From: Phycisphaerae bacterium
Lineage (GTDB): Bacteria; Planctomycetota; Phycisphaerae; Tepidisphaerales; Tepidisphaeraceae
Reading direction: 5' to 3'
NCBI GenBank assembly: GCA_014380825.1
Contig: JACMJD010000006.1
Coordinates: 1 to 13,273, forward strand
DNA length: 13,273 nt
The notes below the pieces were generated by a model, which made no database searches, was not told the DNA's origin, and saw only the letters and a list, made by a program, of their open reading frames with translations. Within the stretch, counting starts at the first letter, position 1, and the number at the start of each line of letters is the position of its first letter. Shown in pieces: positions 1 to 7,051 of this stretch. The translations under genes were made by a program, and so were the position numbers.

Positions 1-275
1 AACCGGGTCGTGTGATACAGCCAGCCGCTCACGCGAACGTTCGGTGCGATCGACGGCGCTTTGCGGGCGAGAATGACGAATACGGTCTGCGTCGCATCAT
101 CGGCCAGATCGCGCGTGCGCAGGGCACGGCGGGCGGACGCGTGAATCCACGATGCGTGACGATCGAGCAACGCGGTAAACGCGTCCTGCGAATCTTCGTC
201 GACATACTGGCGAAGCAACGCCATGTCGTCGGCGGCGCGATCGCGAGTCGTGATTGGCAAATCGGCTAAACTCAT
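1..275 (-). CDS. ECF-type RNA polymerase sigma factor, N-terminal part (gene runs off the left edge)
   Basis: The reading frame opens at an ATG (275-273) and stays open for 91 codons to the window edge, so only the first half of the protein is present. Visible residues cover sigma region 2: an N-terminal helix (DDMALLRQYVDEDSQDAF), the LADDATQTVFVILARKA stretch typical of region 2.2, and a GWLYHTTR stretch matching region 2.3/2.4, which melts the -10 element. The DATQxVFxxLARKA wording is common among ECF sigma factors of Planctomycetota and Verrucomicrobia (family knowledge). Its role would be to direct RNA polymerase to a specific promoter set. Region 4 and any fused C-terminal domain lie outside the window, so the ECF group cannot be fixed. 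No strong ribosome binding site is seen; AAGG lies about 9 nt upstream. It differs clearly in sequence from the second sigma factor at 8845-9552. Confidence 0.85.
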   Translation of the reverse strand, partial: MSLADLPITTRDRAADDMALLRQYVDEDSQDAFTALLDRHASWIHASARRALRTRDLADDATQTVFVILARKAPSIAPNVRVSGWLYHTTR

Positions 276-313
276 ATTTGCTGCCTTGCGTCAAACCCCA
301 CACTGCGCTCCGT

Positions 314-343
314 CCGGTTCCCAGGACCCCGGTTCCCAGGACC
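314..343. repeat. Perfect 15-bp tandem duplication
   Basis: The unit CCGGTTCCCAGGACC occurs twice head to tail with no spacer (314-328 and 329-343). It lies in the 233-bp stretch between the sigma factor start at 275 and the decayed gene ending at 509. Nothing else with coding character is seen in that stretch. The copies sit 39 bp upstream of the sigma factor start codon, so they could be a duplicated operator or just a replication slippage product; the sequence does not decide. Confidence 0.75.
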
Positions 344-508
344 GTGGTTGCGAATGTTACACACAAACCATTCAGCGCGATCCGGGGATTTCCCGCAATC
401 ACGAAAATCTCATCCAACGAGCATACGTCGGCACACCACGACGTGGATTACATGGCCGCTGGTTTTTGATCGGGTACGACGCAACGTTGTCCGCTGTCAA
501 TGCGCGAG

Positions 509-1023
509 TTATGTGCGAAGCTTGATTGATTCGAAGCGGGAGAATTGCCCTGGCGTGACCAGTGACCGCAGGCGCGATTCGTGGATGGAATTGTTCCGAA
601 TGATTTCCGAGATGTCGTAATCGTCCTGAAAACGCGCCGCACGCAGCTTCATCGCGATCAGATCATGAATTTCAACAAGGCGGCAAGCGCGCCCCGCCAT
701 CATAACATCTGTTGCACGCCCGGCGATGTCGTCGCTGAATTCGTCCTTCCACAAGTCAACCTGGACGCCGCTCTGATGATACCGCTTGTAGCTGTGCAAT
801 CTGGGGCGAAGTGATGCCGGTCCATGGCTTCCGAGTTCGCGCTCAGCAGATCCTGGTGCCCGGTCATTGCGACGAAGTCAATGTCCTGCGTCATCGCATC
901 GAGCATCGGCTGGGCATACGGCGCATTGAACTCTTGCCCGGTCATAAGCAGCTCCGCGGCGAGCGCGCGGCCATAATCCATCCGGCTGAGCGTCGCATCA
1001 AGCTTTGAAGGCACAACGGACAT
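509..1023 (-). pseudogene. Remnant of a nucleotidyltransferase-domain protein gene (frameshifted)
   Basis: Two adjoining minus-strand frames together read like one nucleotidyltransferase-fold protein. The 5' part, from an ATG at 1023, contains MDYGRALAAELLMTG and MTQDIDFVAM, the latter resembling the TxDIDFVV metal-binding strand of this fold. The 3' part (frame entered near 799, stop at 509) contains SGVQVDLWKDEF and LVEIHDLIAMKLRAARFQDDYDISEII, matching the C-terminal half where VDL precedes a helix reading D-L-I-A-M-K-L and then an aspartate-rich DxxDI motif. The two frames are out of register, with the shift falling in about 800-845. In the 5' part the expected GG(S/L) active-site turn between FNAPYA and TQDIDF is missing, since only about seven residues separate them. 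A frameshift plus loss of a catalytic motif points to decay. The intact relative may be an orphan nucleotidyltransferase or an AbiEii-like toxin; partner genes are not seen. Alternative: two small unknown genes, which I think less likely. Confidence 0.5.
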
Positions 1024-1064
1024 GCCAGAATTGTACAGCGAGGCGATCGCGCCGTTCGATGAAA

Positions 1065-1526
1065 TTACAACGCCGCTTCCTGCTGCGTGATGATCTCAAA
1101 AACCTCGGCGCCGGTCTTGGCGGCGATCAGGGCGTGGCGGAATTTGTCGATGGTCATCAGGCGGCTGATGCGCGCCAGCGCGTGAATGTGCGAGCTGGTT
1201 TTGTCCGGCGGGCTCGAGAGCAGCCAGATGATCGTCACCGGTTTGCCGTCGATCGATTGAAAATCGATCGGCGTGGCCGGGCGACCGATGGCCATCACCA
1301 GGTCCGCGGTGCCGGCGGTTTTGCCGTGGGGAATCGCCAGGCCGTTGCCGATGCCGGTGGTGCGCGTCGACTCGCGATCGAGCACGGCCTCCAGGACTTT
1401 CTTCGCGTCGGTCACATCGCCGTTGTCGGCCAGCAGATTCACCAGCTCGGCGATCGCATCGGTTTTTACGGTGGATTGCAGCGGTATCTTGATGTTCTGC
1501 GGCTTGAGAATGTCAGTCAAACGCAT
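1065..1526 (-). CDS. ptsN: PTS fructose-type EIIA domain protein (PtsN-like)
   Basis: This 153-residue, single-domain protein has the length and motifs of EIIA(Ntr)/EIIA(Fru). The phosphorylation site lies in TGIGNGLAIPHGKT, with His67 as the phospho-acceptor. Downstream strands read TIIWLLSSPP and HIHALARISRL, both typical of the family. In known systems EIIA(Ntr) takes phosphate from a PTS relay and regulates potassium transport, nitrogen/carbon balance or stress signalling; here no EI, HPr, EIIB or EIIC gene is near, so a regulatory role is inferred. The ATG at 1526 is chosen because GGAG lies 9 nt upstream; a TTG two codons earlier (1532) sits only 3 nt from that GGAG and is less likely. 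About 170 bp separate it from the end of the next upstream gene, so it probably has its own promoter. Symbol is by family resemblance. Confidence 0.88.
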   Translation of the reverse strand: MRLTDILKPQNIKIPLQSTVKTDAIAELVNLLADNGDVTDAKKVLEAVLDRESTRTTGIGNGLAIPHGKTAGTADLVMAIGRPATPIDFQSIDGKPVTIIWLLSSPPDKTSSHIHALARISRLMTIDKFRHALIAAKTGAEVFEIITQQEAAL

Positions 1527-1695
1527 GGCCAAACGCTCCGGGTGGCGCCGTGTATTGAAGCGCCGGTGGCACGATCCGACCCTAAGAGCCTCGAATGTGC
1601 CGGTCGATTTTGAGGTTCACTCAGACGAAAACGGAGAATGCTACCCGTGTGGTTGGATGCGGGCAACGTCCGGTGTTCTCACCTGTCCGGATGAC

Positions 1696-3747
1696 CTATT
1701 GCCCGCTCTCCAGCACCGCCTGCGGCGGCTCGGACTGCGGCGCGGTGGTCTCTGGCGGGGCTCGGAAGGCTCGGTCGTAGAACTTGTTCTGATACTGCAC
1801 CCACGCTGCCATGTATTCCTGACCGGTCTTGATGAAGGAAGATTGCTCGCCCGCGCCCGCGAGGTTTTTCGTTTCTAGCGGGTCGTTGTTCAGATTGAAC
1901 AGCTCGAAGACATTCTTGGTCGCATTGTAAACCAGTTTCTTTTCTCCGTCGCGATAGCCAAAGAGAAAGTCAGACCACGGCGCGCAGAAGTAAACTCGAT
2001 TGCTCCGCGCCGGATCGAACAGGCTTCGGCCCTGCCAGCTTCCGGGAACTTTTGACTCACCGAGCACGTCCAGGACGGTCGGCGCGAGGTCGACCAGTCC
2101 ACCGATGACCGTGCGCGTTTCGCCGCGGAACAACTTGGGGTTGATCAGGACGAATGGGACTTTGAGATTTTCTTCGTATAACTGCGTTCCGTGTCCCCAC
2201 TGATTGTGCCGGCCGAACGCCTCGCCGTGATCACCGACAACGACGACCAGCGTTGAATCCAATTGTCCCCGCGCCTCCAGCGCCGCCAGAATCCGGCCAA
2301 GCGCTTCGTCGCCGTGCTTCAAGGCGTTTAAATATCGGTTCTGCGATTCTTCGCCCGTCTTAAAATCGATGAGCTTGTCCGCGAAGTAATACGGGTAATG
2401 CGTCGAAAGCGTCCACATCATCGCGAAGAACGGCTGGTTCGCATCTCCGGAGTTTAGCCACGCGATCAGCGAGTCGGCTGTCGCGAGGTCATCCGTGCCG
2501 TTGAGAAACTTCCATCGCGACGTGAACGACGCCTGCCCGGCGTTTTGCAATCGATCGTGATAATCCTGCACGAGATCGAATGAGCGATGCGACAGGAACT
2601 TTCCCGCGCCTTGATACACCAGATCGCCGGACGCAAAGAATGACGTGCGATAATTCGATCGCGCCTTGAGATGTTTGCTCAGCGAATCCAGCGGCACATC
2701 CGGATGTTCCTGCGTGAGCGTCTGATACGAAACCCACGGATATGCCGAACACAGGATCGACACCAGCGACATGTTGGTGGCCGGCGCGTGGGCGTAGACG
2801 TCTTTGAAGATCACCGATCGATCGCGGTACTTATTCAGGGTGGGCGTGACCGGATACTTGCCGCCGTACGTTTCAAGATATTCCGCCGCGACGGATTCCA
2901 TCACGAAAACCAGGACGTTTTTCACTTTCGCGTCGGTGGGACGGATAACGGTGGTGTCGGTTCGCGGCGCGTCTTTCGGACGATCGACCGCTGCTTTGAC
3001 ATCATCGGGCGAGATGCTTGTGCGCATCGTCATCAGCGCCGGGGCGTCATACGAAGTGACCAGCGATGCGAGGAATGCGGTCACCGGGTTCGACAGCTTG
3101 TTCGCGTCCCACTTTTGCGTGGCTAGAAACCAGTGCGAGAAGAACAGGTAAAAGCCGAGCAGCGGCAACGCGGCCGCGTACTGCGTTCGCGGCGCGACAT
3201 ATGCCGACAGCAGCGGCCAGAATTTTCGCAGAGCAAATGCCAGCACCAACATGCCCGCGCACATGCCCGTGCCAAGGAGCACGGAGCCCATCCGCAGCGA
3301 TGCGAACATCGCGTGGCTTCCGTCAGCGGTGCTGAACAGGTCGGAGTAATACAACCATCGATAATTGAACGGCCCGCCCAGCATGCGGACGACTTCGACA
3401 TTGATCATCCCGGCCAGCAGCATCAACACCGCCATGATCGGGAACCCGATGCACACGCCGCGAACAACGCGCGGGCGATCGTGCCATCGCCACAGCACCG
3501 CGCAGCTCGCGCCGGCAAGGAGCGTCAGGACGAACACGTCATACACTGCCGTCATGATCGCACCGGGCAATTGCTCAAACGGCTCGGCAAATGCGTACCA
3601 GTCGAACCCAACCGTCATTGCGCGTACCGGAATAAGGAAGAACGCCAGGCTGATCGCTGTAGAGATGATGCGTGCGTGTGGCGGCGTCGTTGGCTGCTTC
3701 GCGAACGATTCATCCACGGGCTTTGGTTGCAGAAAACGTACGCGCAT
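1696..3747 (-). CDS. Membrane-anchored alkaline-phosphatase-superfamily phosphotransferase (LtaS/OpgB-like, 'sulfatase' fold)
   Basis: A 683-residue protein with about five predicted N-terminal membrane helices (roughly residues 28-45, 66-86, 97-118, 150-173, 189-207), followed by an extracytoplasmic sulfatase-fold domain (about 275-620). Metal-site residues visible by family pattern are Glu284 (VLVFVMESV), Asp506-His507 (VVVVGDHGEAFG) and His519 (QWGHGTQLYEENLKVPF). The nucleophile is probably Thr324 in APATNMSLVS. There is no C-x-P-S-R formylglycine motif, so a true sulfatase is unlikely. Glu-to-Thr spacing (40) and Thr-to-Asp spacing (182) are close to those of lipoteichoic acid synthase. 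Known relatives move phosphoglycerol or phosphoethanolamine from a phospholipid onto an envelope glycan; the substrate here is unknown. The start at 3747 is supported by AAGGA 8 nt upstream and lies 1 nt after the stop of the GT2 gene, so translation is coupled. An upstream in-frame GTG (3780) inside the GT2 gene is less likely. Confidence 0.85.
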   Translation of the reverse strand: MRVRFLQPKPVDESFAKQPTTPPHARIISTAISLAFFLIPVRAMTVGFDWYAFAEPFEQLPGAIMTAVYDVFVLTLLAGASCAVLWRWHDRPRVVRGVCIGFPIMAVLMLLAGMINVEVVRMLGGPFNYRWLYYSDLFSTADGSHAMFASLRMGSVLLGTGMCAGMLVLAFALRKFWPLLSAYVAPRTQYAAALPLLGFYLFFSHWFLATQKWDANKLSNPVTAFLASLVTSYDAPALMTMRTSISPDDVKAAVDRPKDAPRTDTTVIRPTDAKVKNVLVFVMESVAAEYLETYGGKYPVTPTLNKYRDRSVIFKDVYAHAPATNMSLVSILCSAYPWVSYQTLTQEHPDVPLDSLSKHLKARSNYRTSFFASGDLVYQGAGKFLSHRSFDLVQDYHDRLQNAGQASFTSRWKFLNGTDDLATADSLIAWLNSGDANQPFFAMMWTLSTHYPYYFADKLIDFKTGEESQNRYLNALKHGDEALGRILAALEARGQLDSTLVVVVGDHGEAFGRHNQWGHGTQLYEENLKVPFVLINPKLFRGETRTVIGGLVDLAPTVLDVLGESKVPGSWQGRSLFDPARSNRVYFCAPWSDFLFGYRDGEKKLVYNATKNVFELFNLNNDPLETKNLAGAGEQSSFIKTGQEYMAAWVQYQNKFYDRAFRAPPETTAPQSEPPQAVLESGQ

Positions 3748-3748
3748 G

Positions 3749-5017
3749 TCAGTTTTCCTTGCTCGCGCTCTGTCGGGCACGCGGCTCGAGATTCAGCGTC
3801 CCGATGATGCTGATGAAGAAGCTCGACAGGATCGTCTGAAGCCCCGCCGCCGTGAGTGTGGCGCCGGGAATCACCCAGCGCATCGTGATCTGCGGGTTGA
3901 GCGCGCCGAAGTGCCCCAGCTTCCAGGTGTTGATGATCGCCGCGATCAAGCCTAAGCCGATCGCGAGCATCACGCAGCCCAGCACCAGGCCGCGCTCCAG
4001 CGTCGCCACGCGGAAGAATTTTCGCACGCGCTGATCGGGCGGACATTGCCGGGAGCTGATGGCCACCACCTTCGTGCCGATCGCAAAGAGCACTGCCTGC
4101 TGACCGCAAAGAATCGCCAGGCTCGACATAACGAGGGAATTCAGACCGAACCCGATCGATGCGATCTGCACGCCCGCAAGCGACACTACGTATCCGATCG
4201 CGCCAAGTGCGATCAGCAGCTTACCTGGTTCCAGGAACAGCCAGCGCGGACAATGCATCAGGTAAAAGCGGAGCGTGCGCCAGCCGTCGCGAAATGTCTT
4301 CAAGTGCGGCGGATGACTCTTGCGACCATCCGGATGCAGGGTGATGGGCACCTCAGCGATCTTCGCTTCATATCGGCTGGCCTTGATAATCATCTCGGTG
4401 GCGAATTCCATCCCGGGTGATCGAAGATCCAGCCGGTCGTAGAGTCGTCGCGTGAATCCGCGCATGCCGCAGTAGACGTCATGGATCGGTGCGGCGAACC
4501 AGCAGCGCGCCATCATCGAGAACGCCGGATTTCCCCACCAGCGGTGCAAAATCGGCATCGCGCCGGGCTTGACCGTCCCGCCGCCGGACGGAAGCCGGCA
4601 ACCTTGCACCAGCTCGTATCCGTCGCGCAGCCGATCGACGAACTTCGGAATTTCCCCGAAGTCGTAGCTGTCGTCCGCGTCACCCATAATGATGAATCGG
4701 CCGTGCGCGCGATCGATCCCGCCTATCAGTGCGTTGCCATAACCGCGCTGGCTGATCTCGATCACGCGTGCGCCCAGTGCCGCTGCGATTTCCTTCGAGC
4801 CGTCAGTGCTTCCGTTGTCGGCGATAATGATTTCGCCGTCGATCCGCGCGTCGTGAAGTGCGCGCATCGCTTTTTCGATGCATGTGCCGATCGTGTCCGC
4901 CTCGTTCAGGCACGGCATGACGATTGAAACTTCCGGCCCGTGATTTGGCGGATCAATCAGATCGGCGCTTTCGCGTTTCGTCGGCGCCGGCCCGGTTGCG
5001 GTGCGTGCGTGGATCAT
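3749..5017 (-). CDS. Family 2 glycosyltransferase, polyprenyl-phosphate sugar synthase (DPM1/DPG-synthase type) with C-terminal membrane helices
   Basis: This 422-residue protein has a cytoplasmic GT-A domain (about 28-245) followed by about four membrane helices (roughly 265-287, 294-318, 345-362, 384-406). Signature residues: VSIVMPCLNEADTI at the N-terminal strand, IIIADNGSTDGS (nucleotide binding), and GDADDSYDF at 112-120, the DxD metal site. A later VYCGMRGF stretch with GMEFATEMIIKA is typical of dolichyl-/polyprenyl-phosphate sugar synthases. The expected reaction is transfer of a hexose from a nucleotide sugar to a polyprenyl phosphate on the inner membrane face; which sugar cannot be told. 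The ATG at 5017 overlaps the upstream stop as ATGA, which favours it over an in-frame start 19 codons earlier. Downstream, the LtaS-like gene starts 1 nt after its stop. The order suggests it supplies the lipid-linked donor to the GT-C encoded just upstream. Confidence 0.9.
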   Translation of the reverse strand: MIHARTATGPAPTKRESADLIDPPNHGPEVSIVMPCLNEADTIGTCIEKAMRALHDARIDGEIIIADNGSTDGSKEIAAALGARVIEISQRGYGNALIGGIDRAHGRFIIMGDADDSYDFGEIPKFVDRLRDGYELVQGCRLPSGGGTVKPGAMPILHRWWGNPAFSMMARCWFAAPIHDVYCGMRGFTRRLYDRLDLRSPGMEFATEMIIKASRYEAKIAEVPITLHPDGRKSHPPHLKTFRDGWRTLRFYLMHCPRWLFLEPGKLLIALGAIGYVVSLAGVQIASIGFGLNSLVMSSLAILCGQQAVLFAIGTKVVAISSRQCPPDQRVRKFFRVATLERGLVLGCVMLAIGLGLIAAIINTWKLGHFGALNPQITMRWVIPGATLTAAGLQTILSSFFISIIGTLNLEPRARQSASKEN

Positions 5018-6978
5018 TTCTCGTCGCCCCCCGCGACCGATTCCTGTTTGCCGGGCGAGAAGTACATGACGCATGTCGACGGCAGAACCACCGCCCGCGC
5101 GTTTCGCAGTCGCGGGAGGTAGTTCAGGTTTTCACCCGAGCGCGCGTGTACGTCGACGTAGCGATAGAAGAAAATCTGCCACCACCACGAATAGTCGGGC
5201 AACGGGTAGCCGCGGAAGATCGCGGGATTCGCGCCCACGGGATTGTCAGTCACGTCGGAGTAGTAAACTGTCAGCTCGCGCTGTCGACGGAACACATCGG
5301 CGGCGAATGGTGGTAGCCGATCGCGCGGTACATCAATGCTCGCGACGTAACGACCGAGATGGTCCGCGAAGTTGCGCGCCGTCAGCCGCCGCGCCCATGA
5401 ATCGGCTTCGGAGCGACTGAGGTGAATGTCATACTTTTTCGCCGCAAGCTGCACATCGTGCCAGTTGGCCGAGATGAAGCGACTGAAGCTTTCGATGATC
5501 ACGAGGTCGTTCGGGAAGTTCTCGAAGAACGATCGACGAACGGCGGCAACAGATTGAACCGGAACATCGGTGTAATACGTAAGAATGAGCTGATCGCTCG
5601 GCGTCGCGTACACGCGTGTTGCCGGCCGAAGCTCCCAGGTGCGCATGCGGGCGATCAGGTCGCGGTTGCGATCGCTTTTCTCAACTTCGCGATCCCAGCT
5701 ATACGAAGCCCGCGCGTTGCCATAAATGAAACCCAGGAACAGCACTGAGCCGATTACCACGGAATAACGCGGACGCATCAATCGTCCGACACCGGCGAAC
5801 AAGATCGCGCCAAGCAAGATTCCCGGCCCGACGATCCCGAGATACGCGCGCGGGAGCCACAAGCTGGCGGCGGGGATCAGCAGCATGAAAGCGAGCCAGC
5901 CGATCACACACCAGGCGATGAGGAACGCGCAAGAACCGCGCGCGTCGACGAACGGCGCGATCAGTCTTGCGGGCAGGCGATTGCGAAAAAGATGTACGGT
6001 GAGAATCCACGCAGTGCCCATCGCCAGGAACAACGTCACCGGCCAGCGTTCGATCGCGTAGAGGAACAGATCGCGCGGCAGGTGCAGCGTCGCAGCGGCC
6101 TTGGGAACGATGGATGCCGATGTGAAAAACTCCGTCGCGATTCCCCATGGAACGATCGCCAACAGGACAATCGAGCTGCTGGCGAGCAATTTCTTCCAGA
6201 CGCCGTTTTGTCGAAGCAGTGCCGGCAGCAAGACTGCGGCGGCGGCGCAGGAGATGATGAAGGTCAGCACGTGCGTGTGGAACAGCAGAGACGCGGCAAT
6301 CGCGCAGCCGAGGTAATCGCGCCATCGTCCGCGTTGCAGCATGCGCCACAGCAGCAGACAGCACGCCATCGATAGCATAAGCGTTAACGAGTAATAGCGC
6401 GCCTGCCGGGCTGCATGCACCATCGGCACAGCAACGGCGGAGGCAAGCAGTGCCGCCCAACCGGCGTCGTTCCCGTACATCTCGCGAGCGGTGATGTAAA
6501 TCAGAACCAGGAAGACTAATCCGAAGATGACTGATGGAATGCGCGGCGCGATCGTGCGCAGGGTGATGTCTGCCGGCGTGGTGCGGGCGACCAGCCTTGA
6601 TGCGTCCGTCGCCGGCTCGATGCCGAAGGCGCGCAACGAACCAGCCATCACGTACAGCGGCAGCCAACCGTGGTAAACCGCCACGCCGCGCTTGGAGTAG
6701 CTGCTGTCTCGAAATTCGTATTCCGGATTCTCCGGCCATGGTTCCGTCAGGACGTTTTCGAAGATAGGCAAGCCGAGATAAGTCGAAGTGGGGTAGCCGT
6801 GCTCAAGAATAGTTAACGCATTGATGGACGACTCGGCTTCGTCGCACCACATCATCGGTGCATCAAGTCGGTAACAGCGCAACACCAGCGCGACGGCCAG
6901 CACGAGGTATAGACAGAAGCGCTCGACGCGATGCACACGGAGCGACGGCGATTGAATTGTTCCGGCATTACTCATCAT
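5014..6978 (-). CDS. GT-C fold membrane glycosyltransferase (ArnT/PMT-like)
   Basis: A 654-residue protein. After a first membrane helix (about 21-36) comes an outer loop with MMWCDEAES; Asp46-Glu47 is the catalytic acidic pair position seen in GT-C enzymes of the GT39/GT83 type. A further run of hydrophobic helices occupies about 148-420, including RQARYYSLTLMLSMACCLLL and FHTHVLTFIISCAAAAVLL, both typical of these transferases. A soluble extracytoplasmic domain follows (about 425-654) that I do not recognise. Known relatives take a sugar from polyprenyl phosphate and place it on lipid A, protein or glycan outside the cytoplasm; the acceptor here is unknown. It is the first gene of a coupled trio. 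Two adjacent ATGs (6978 and 6975) are possible starts; GAG lies 5 nt before the first. A strong hairpin ends directly at the start codon (see 6979-7007). Confidence 0.87.
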   Translation of the reverse strand: MMSNAGTIQSPSLRVHRVERFCLYLVLAVALVLRCYRLDAPMMWCDEAESSINALTILEHGYPTSTYLGLPIFENVLTEPWPENPEYEFRDSSYSKRGVAVYHGWLPLYVMAGSLRAFGIEPATDASRLVARTTPADITLRTIAPRIPSVIFGLVFLVLIYITAREMYGNDAGWAALLASAVAVPMVHAARQARYYSLTLMLSMACCLLLWRMLQRGRWRDYLGCAIAASLLFHTHVLTFIISCAAAAVLLPALLRQNGVWKKLLASSSIVLLAIVPWGIATEFFTSASIVPKAAATLHLPRDLFLYAIERWPVTLFLAMGTAWILTVHLFRNRLPARLIAPFVDARGSCAFLIAWCVIGWLAFMLLIPAASLWLPRAYLGIVGPGILLGAILFAGVGRLMRPRYSVVIGSVLFLGFIYGNARASYSWDREVEKSDRNRDLIARMRTWELRPATRVYATPSDQLILTYYTDVPVQSVAAVRRSFFENFPNDLVIIESFSRFISANWHDVQLAAKKYDIHLSRSEADSWARRLTARNFADHLGRYVASIDVPRDRLPPFAADVFRRQRELTVYYSDVTDNPVGANPAIFRGYPLPDYSWWWQIFFYRYVDVHARSGENLNYLPRLRNARAVVLPSTCVMYFSPGKQESVAGGDEK

Positions 6979-7007
6979 GCGAGCTCGATATTTGCATCGA
7001 CGCTCGC
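6979..7007 (-). promoter_or_regulatory. mRNA hairpin abutting the GT-C start codon, covering its ribosome binding region
   Basis: On the minus-strand transcript, GCGAGC, a bulged G, TCGAT, loop GCAAAT, ATCGA and GCTCGC fold into an 11-bp stem with one bulge and a six-base loop. The 3' arm ends at the base immediately before the ATG at 6978, and the only Shine-Dalgarno-like bases (GAG) lie inside it. No U-tract follows, so it is not a standard Rho-independent terminator for terC. It may hold down translation of the glycan unit until opened by ribosomes, protein or temperature. Folding is seen in the sequence; function is inference. Confidence 0.5.
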
Positions 7008-7013
7008 TAGAAG

Positions 7014-7047
7014 CGGATTAACCAGACAGAACAGGTCCGATAATCCG
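7014..7047. repeat. Inverted repeat between terC and the GT-C gene
   Basis: Perfect 7-bp arms, CGGATTA (7014-7020) and TAATCCG (7041-7047), are separated by 20 bases. It lies 4 bp past the terC stop in the 73-bp gap before the GT-C gene, beside the hairpin at 6979-7007. It could be part of a terC transcript end, a transcription factor site or a two-hairpin leader; no U-tract follows. Confidence 0.4.
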
Positions 7048-7051
7048 GTGG

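Noticed and set aside
1527..1695. Promoter or terminator in the gap between the LtaS-like gene and ptsN
   Set aside because: On the minus strand TTGCCC and TAGCAT are 17 bp apart, but each matches only 4/6 and the leader would be long; a GGTG/CACC hairpin after the stop is only 4 bp.
1273..1878. Plus-strand open frame spanning the ptsN 5' end and the gap before it
   Set aside because: Opposite ptsN and the LtaS-like gene end, with no family features; best seen as a shadow.
5699..6739. Long minus-strand frame inside the GT-C gene
   Set aside because: Different frame of the same strand, rich in Arg and Ala, no motif, while the GT-C frame has clear family signatures.
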